From NCBI GenBank assembly GCA_937884915.1, contig CALAAN010000151.1:1-6155 (forward strand): a stretch of 6,155 nt of DNA. Reading direction: 5' to 3'. Made by a program: the position numbers and the translations under genes. A model generated the notes under the pieces. The model was not told the DNA's origin. It saw only the letters and a list, made by a program, of their open reading frames with translations, and did not search any database. Every line of letters begins with the position of its first letter. Positions within the stretch are counted from its first letter, which is position 1. Shown here one piece after another: positions 4,727-6,155 of this stretch. The DNA is from an uncultured Oscillibacter sp. Its GTDB lineage: Bacteria; Bacillota; Clostridia; Oscillospirales; Oscillospiraceae.

Positions 4727-5665
4727 TCACTCCCTCTGCATCGTCACTTCGCACGCCTCCCCGCTCTCGCCAAAGCGCCGCACGCACTCGATCACGCGAA
4801 AATTGCCCGCAATGCCGATCTTCGTCCCGCTCACCGCCGCGATATCCCCCGGCGCGGCGGAAAACCGTCCCGCGATCGTCACGCGCAGCGTCTCTGCGCC
4901 CTCTTTCGACTTCGCGATCTGATACTCCCCCGTGTAGCGCATCGCCTGTGTGCCGCTGCGCGCCGGCACGTAAAATACCCGCCTGCTCGTGCCGCCGCGC
5001 GCGCAGAACGCCTCGTTTTTCACACTCTGCTTCACGCCCGCCTTACTGTCCACCACCAGCGCCTCGGCGATCACGCCGTAGCGCTTGTCGCAGTAGGCGA
5101 GCGCCGTCACCGGTGTTTTCGCGTCGATGCTCACGCGTGCGGCCTTGCGGTTTTTCTTCACCTCCAGCGCGCCCGTCTTGTCGAAATACGGCGCGATCCC
5201 GCCGTGGAGCGATGCAAAATCGTTCAGCGCCTTCCACTGGCTCGACCCGTTCGCTACGCGGTACCGCGCCGCAGCTGTCACCGCGTCGTAGCCCGTGCAC
5301 ACGATGCCGTACGGCGCCACGTGGTTTTTTAGGATCTCCTCCATCGTCGCCCACTGATAGCTTACGCTCTCCGCCTCGTTGTCGAGCAGCAGCGCCGCCA
5401 TGCCGCGCCCGCTCACCTCAAGCTGCAAGCCCTTTTCATCGCACGTCACGCCGCACTCGTCCACAACGCCCGCGAATTCGACCGCGCCGTCCTCTCTCGC
5501 CGTAAAGCGCACCGCCCGCCGCAGCGTTTCCACCATCGCGGGCTCATATGCGCACTTGAGCGTAAAGCTGTCGCACGGCACGCTCCCCGTGTAGGAAAAT
5601 TCCCACCTCAGCAGCGTCGGCAGCTCGAACTGCGCGCCGTCGCATGTCGTCAGATACCCTTTCAT
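4727..5665 (-). CDS. Baseplate hub / late control D-like protein (XkdQ/gpD family)
   Basis: A 312-residue protein close in size to XkdQ of PBSX (about 325). By position (after the LysM protein, before the spike) and by sequence it matches the gpD/gp27-like hub that forms the ring under the tail tube and carries the spike. Visible family traits are a beta-strand start with LRWEFSYTGSVPCDSFTL; a first barrel ending FAGVVDECGVTCDEKG; the SGRGMAALLLDNEAE segment; and a helical insertion (MEEILKNHVAPYGIVC). A WKALNDFASLHGGIAPYFD block is shared with XkdQ-type hubs, and a C-terminal barrel ends GNFRVIECVRRFGESGE. I chose the ATG at 5665, which overlaps the LysM stop as TGATG. The GTG one codon upstream is less likely. 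The ribosome site is weak, so translation probably depends on coupling. Confidence 0.87.
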   Translation of the reverse strand: MKGYLTTCDGAQFELPTLLRWEFSYTGSVPCDSFTLKCAYEPAMVETLRRAVRFTAREDGAVEFAGVVDECGVTCDEKGLQLEVSGRGMAALLLDNEAESVSYQWATMEEILKNHVAPYGIVCTGYDAVTAAARYRVANGSSQWKALNDFASLHGGIAPYFDKTGALEVKKNRKAARVSIDAKTPVTALAYCDKRYGVIAEALVVDSKAGVKQSVKNEAFCARGGTSRRVFYVPARSGTQAMRYTGEYQIAKSKEGAETLRVTIAGRFSAAPGDIAAVSGTKIGIAGNFRVIECVRRFGESGEACEVTMQRE

Positions 5666-6155
5666 CACGGCAGCGTCACCCGCTCTCCCACGGCGATCTT
5701 ATTGGGATTTTTGATCTGCGGATTCACGCTCAAAAGCGCCGTCAGCGTCACGCCATACGCATTCGCAATGCCCCACAGCGTATCGCCGCGCCTGACCATA
5801 TAGTACGAGCTCGCCGTTTTCGTCCCCGCGCCCGCATTGCCGTTCCCGCCGCTCACGCGGATGAGCGATGTGTCGAGTGGACTCGTCTCCCAGAAGGCAA
5901 AGCGGTAGCGCACGTAATTTGCAAGCGGCTGCTGCGCCAGCTCCAATGACATAAAGTACGCCTGCGACGCCTGCCACACCGGATGGATCAGCAGCCCCGC
6001 CCCGCCTTGATAAAAGACCGACGCCAGCTTCTTGAACTCATCGTAGGCGCCCTTTCCCGCAAAAACGCCCTCGCCCTCCATCACGCGGTAGCTCATCCCA
6101 AGATCCTGCATCCCGTAGCGCCCGAACGGCACCTTCGCCACCGCCACCTGCCGCT
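5665..6155 (-). CDS. LysM tail protein (XkdP-like / gpN-type N-domain), 5'-truncated
   Basis: Tail or baseplate protein running off the right edge of the window, with 162 residues visible. The C-terminal LysM module is clear (about the last 45 residues): MVRRGDTLWGIANAYGV, then LLSVNPQIKNPN, then IAVGERVTLP, with the GDTLW and NP marks of the family. Before it, IHPVWQASQAYFMSLEL and NYVRYRFAFWE resemble the DNA-circularisation N-domain of Mu gpN-type proteins, joined through a Gly/Asn/Ala linker. The frame is open to the edge and the visible part begins inside that domain, so the GTG at 6147 is probably not the true start; perhaps a few dozen residues are missing. XkdP of PBSX (235 residues) has the same LysM-at-the-end layout and also precedes the hub gene. 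LysM may bind peptidoglycan or help assembly near the wall. Confidence 0.87.
   Translation of the reverse strand, partial: RQVAVAKVPFGRYGMQDLGMSYRVMEGEGVFAGKGAYDEFKKLASVFYQGGAGLLIHPVWQASQAYFMSLELAQQPLANYVRYRFAFWETSPLDTSLIRVSGGNGNAGAGTKTASSYYMVRRGDTLWGIANAYGVTLTALLSVNPQIKNPNKIAVGERVTLP

Noticed and set aside
4666..5505. A 279-codon plus-strand open frame opposite the hub gene
   Set aside because: Extremely Arg/Ser/Pro-rich low-complexity translation, antisense to a recognisable baseplate hub gene.
1..6155. CRISPR array, tRNA, rRNA, transposase or toxin-antitoxin pair
   Set aside because: Looked for on both strands; no spaced direct repeats, tRNA-like cloverleaf or matching protein motifs were seen.

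Overview
The window joins two unlike pieces of DNA, and every convincing gene is on the minus strand. The left end (1-592) is the 5' two thirds of a chromosomal metabolic gene. Its product closely resembles the A subunit of glutaconate CoA-transferase, an enzyme of glutamate fermentation in anaerobic Firmicutes such as Acidaminococcus. The rest (925-6155) is the distal part of a contractile-tail phage late operon, followed by its lysis genes. Together with strong AGGAGG-type ribosome sites, this suggests a fairly GC-rich, anaerobic, probably gut-associated member of Clostridia or Negativicutes carrying a prophage or a phage-tail-like element. The species cannot be named from the sequence.

Read in the direction of transcription (right to left), the phage block starts with a 5'-truncated LysM tail protein (5665-6155). 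Next come a gpD/XkdQ-like baseplate hub (4727-5665), a gpV/gp45-like spike (4340-4720), a gp25/gpW-like wedge protein (3984-4337), a baseplate J protein (2911-3978) and a DUF2313/XkdU-like protein (2336-2914). This is the PBSX order xkdP-Q-R-S-T-U. The genes that would normally follow, encoding tail fibre and receptor-binding proteins, are absent: the XkdU-like gene overlaps the first lysis gene by 4 nt.

The lysis cassette is an XhlA-like coiled-coil membrane protein (2043-2339), two small membrane proteins of which one or both may be holins (1774-2046, 1576-1767), and an M15-type peptidase endolysin with a C-terminal SLH-like module (925-1575). All nine genes are packed with gaps of at most 6 nt or short overlaps, so they look like one translationally coupled unit. 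It ends at a strong intrinsic terminator (876-910).

Between the terminator and gctA are 283 nt of AT-richer DNA. They hold a near-consensus sigma-70/sigma-A promoter pointing at gctA and a clear ribosome site that places the gctA start at a TTG codon. This stretch is also the likely junction between element and chromosome. Alanine codon choice differs across it, mostly GCG in the sampled phage genes and mostly GCC in gctA, which supports a separate origin for the phage block. I do not see a wholly new system. The points most worth a second look are the missing fibre genes, the non-standard spacing in the endolysin zinc motif, and an exact 10-residue Thr-Trp repeat ending the XkdU-like protein.
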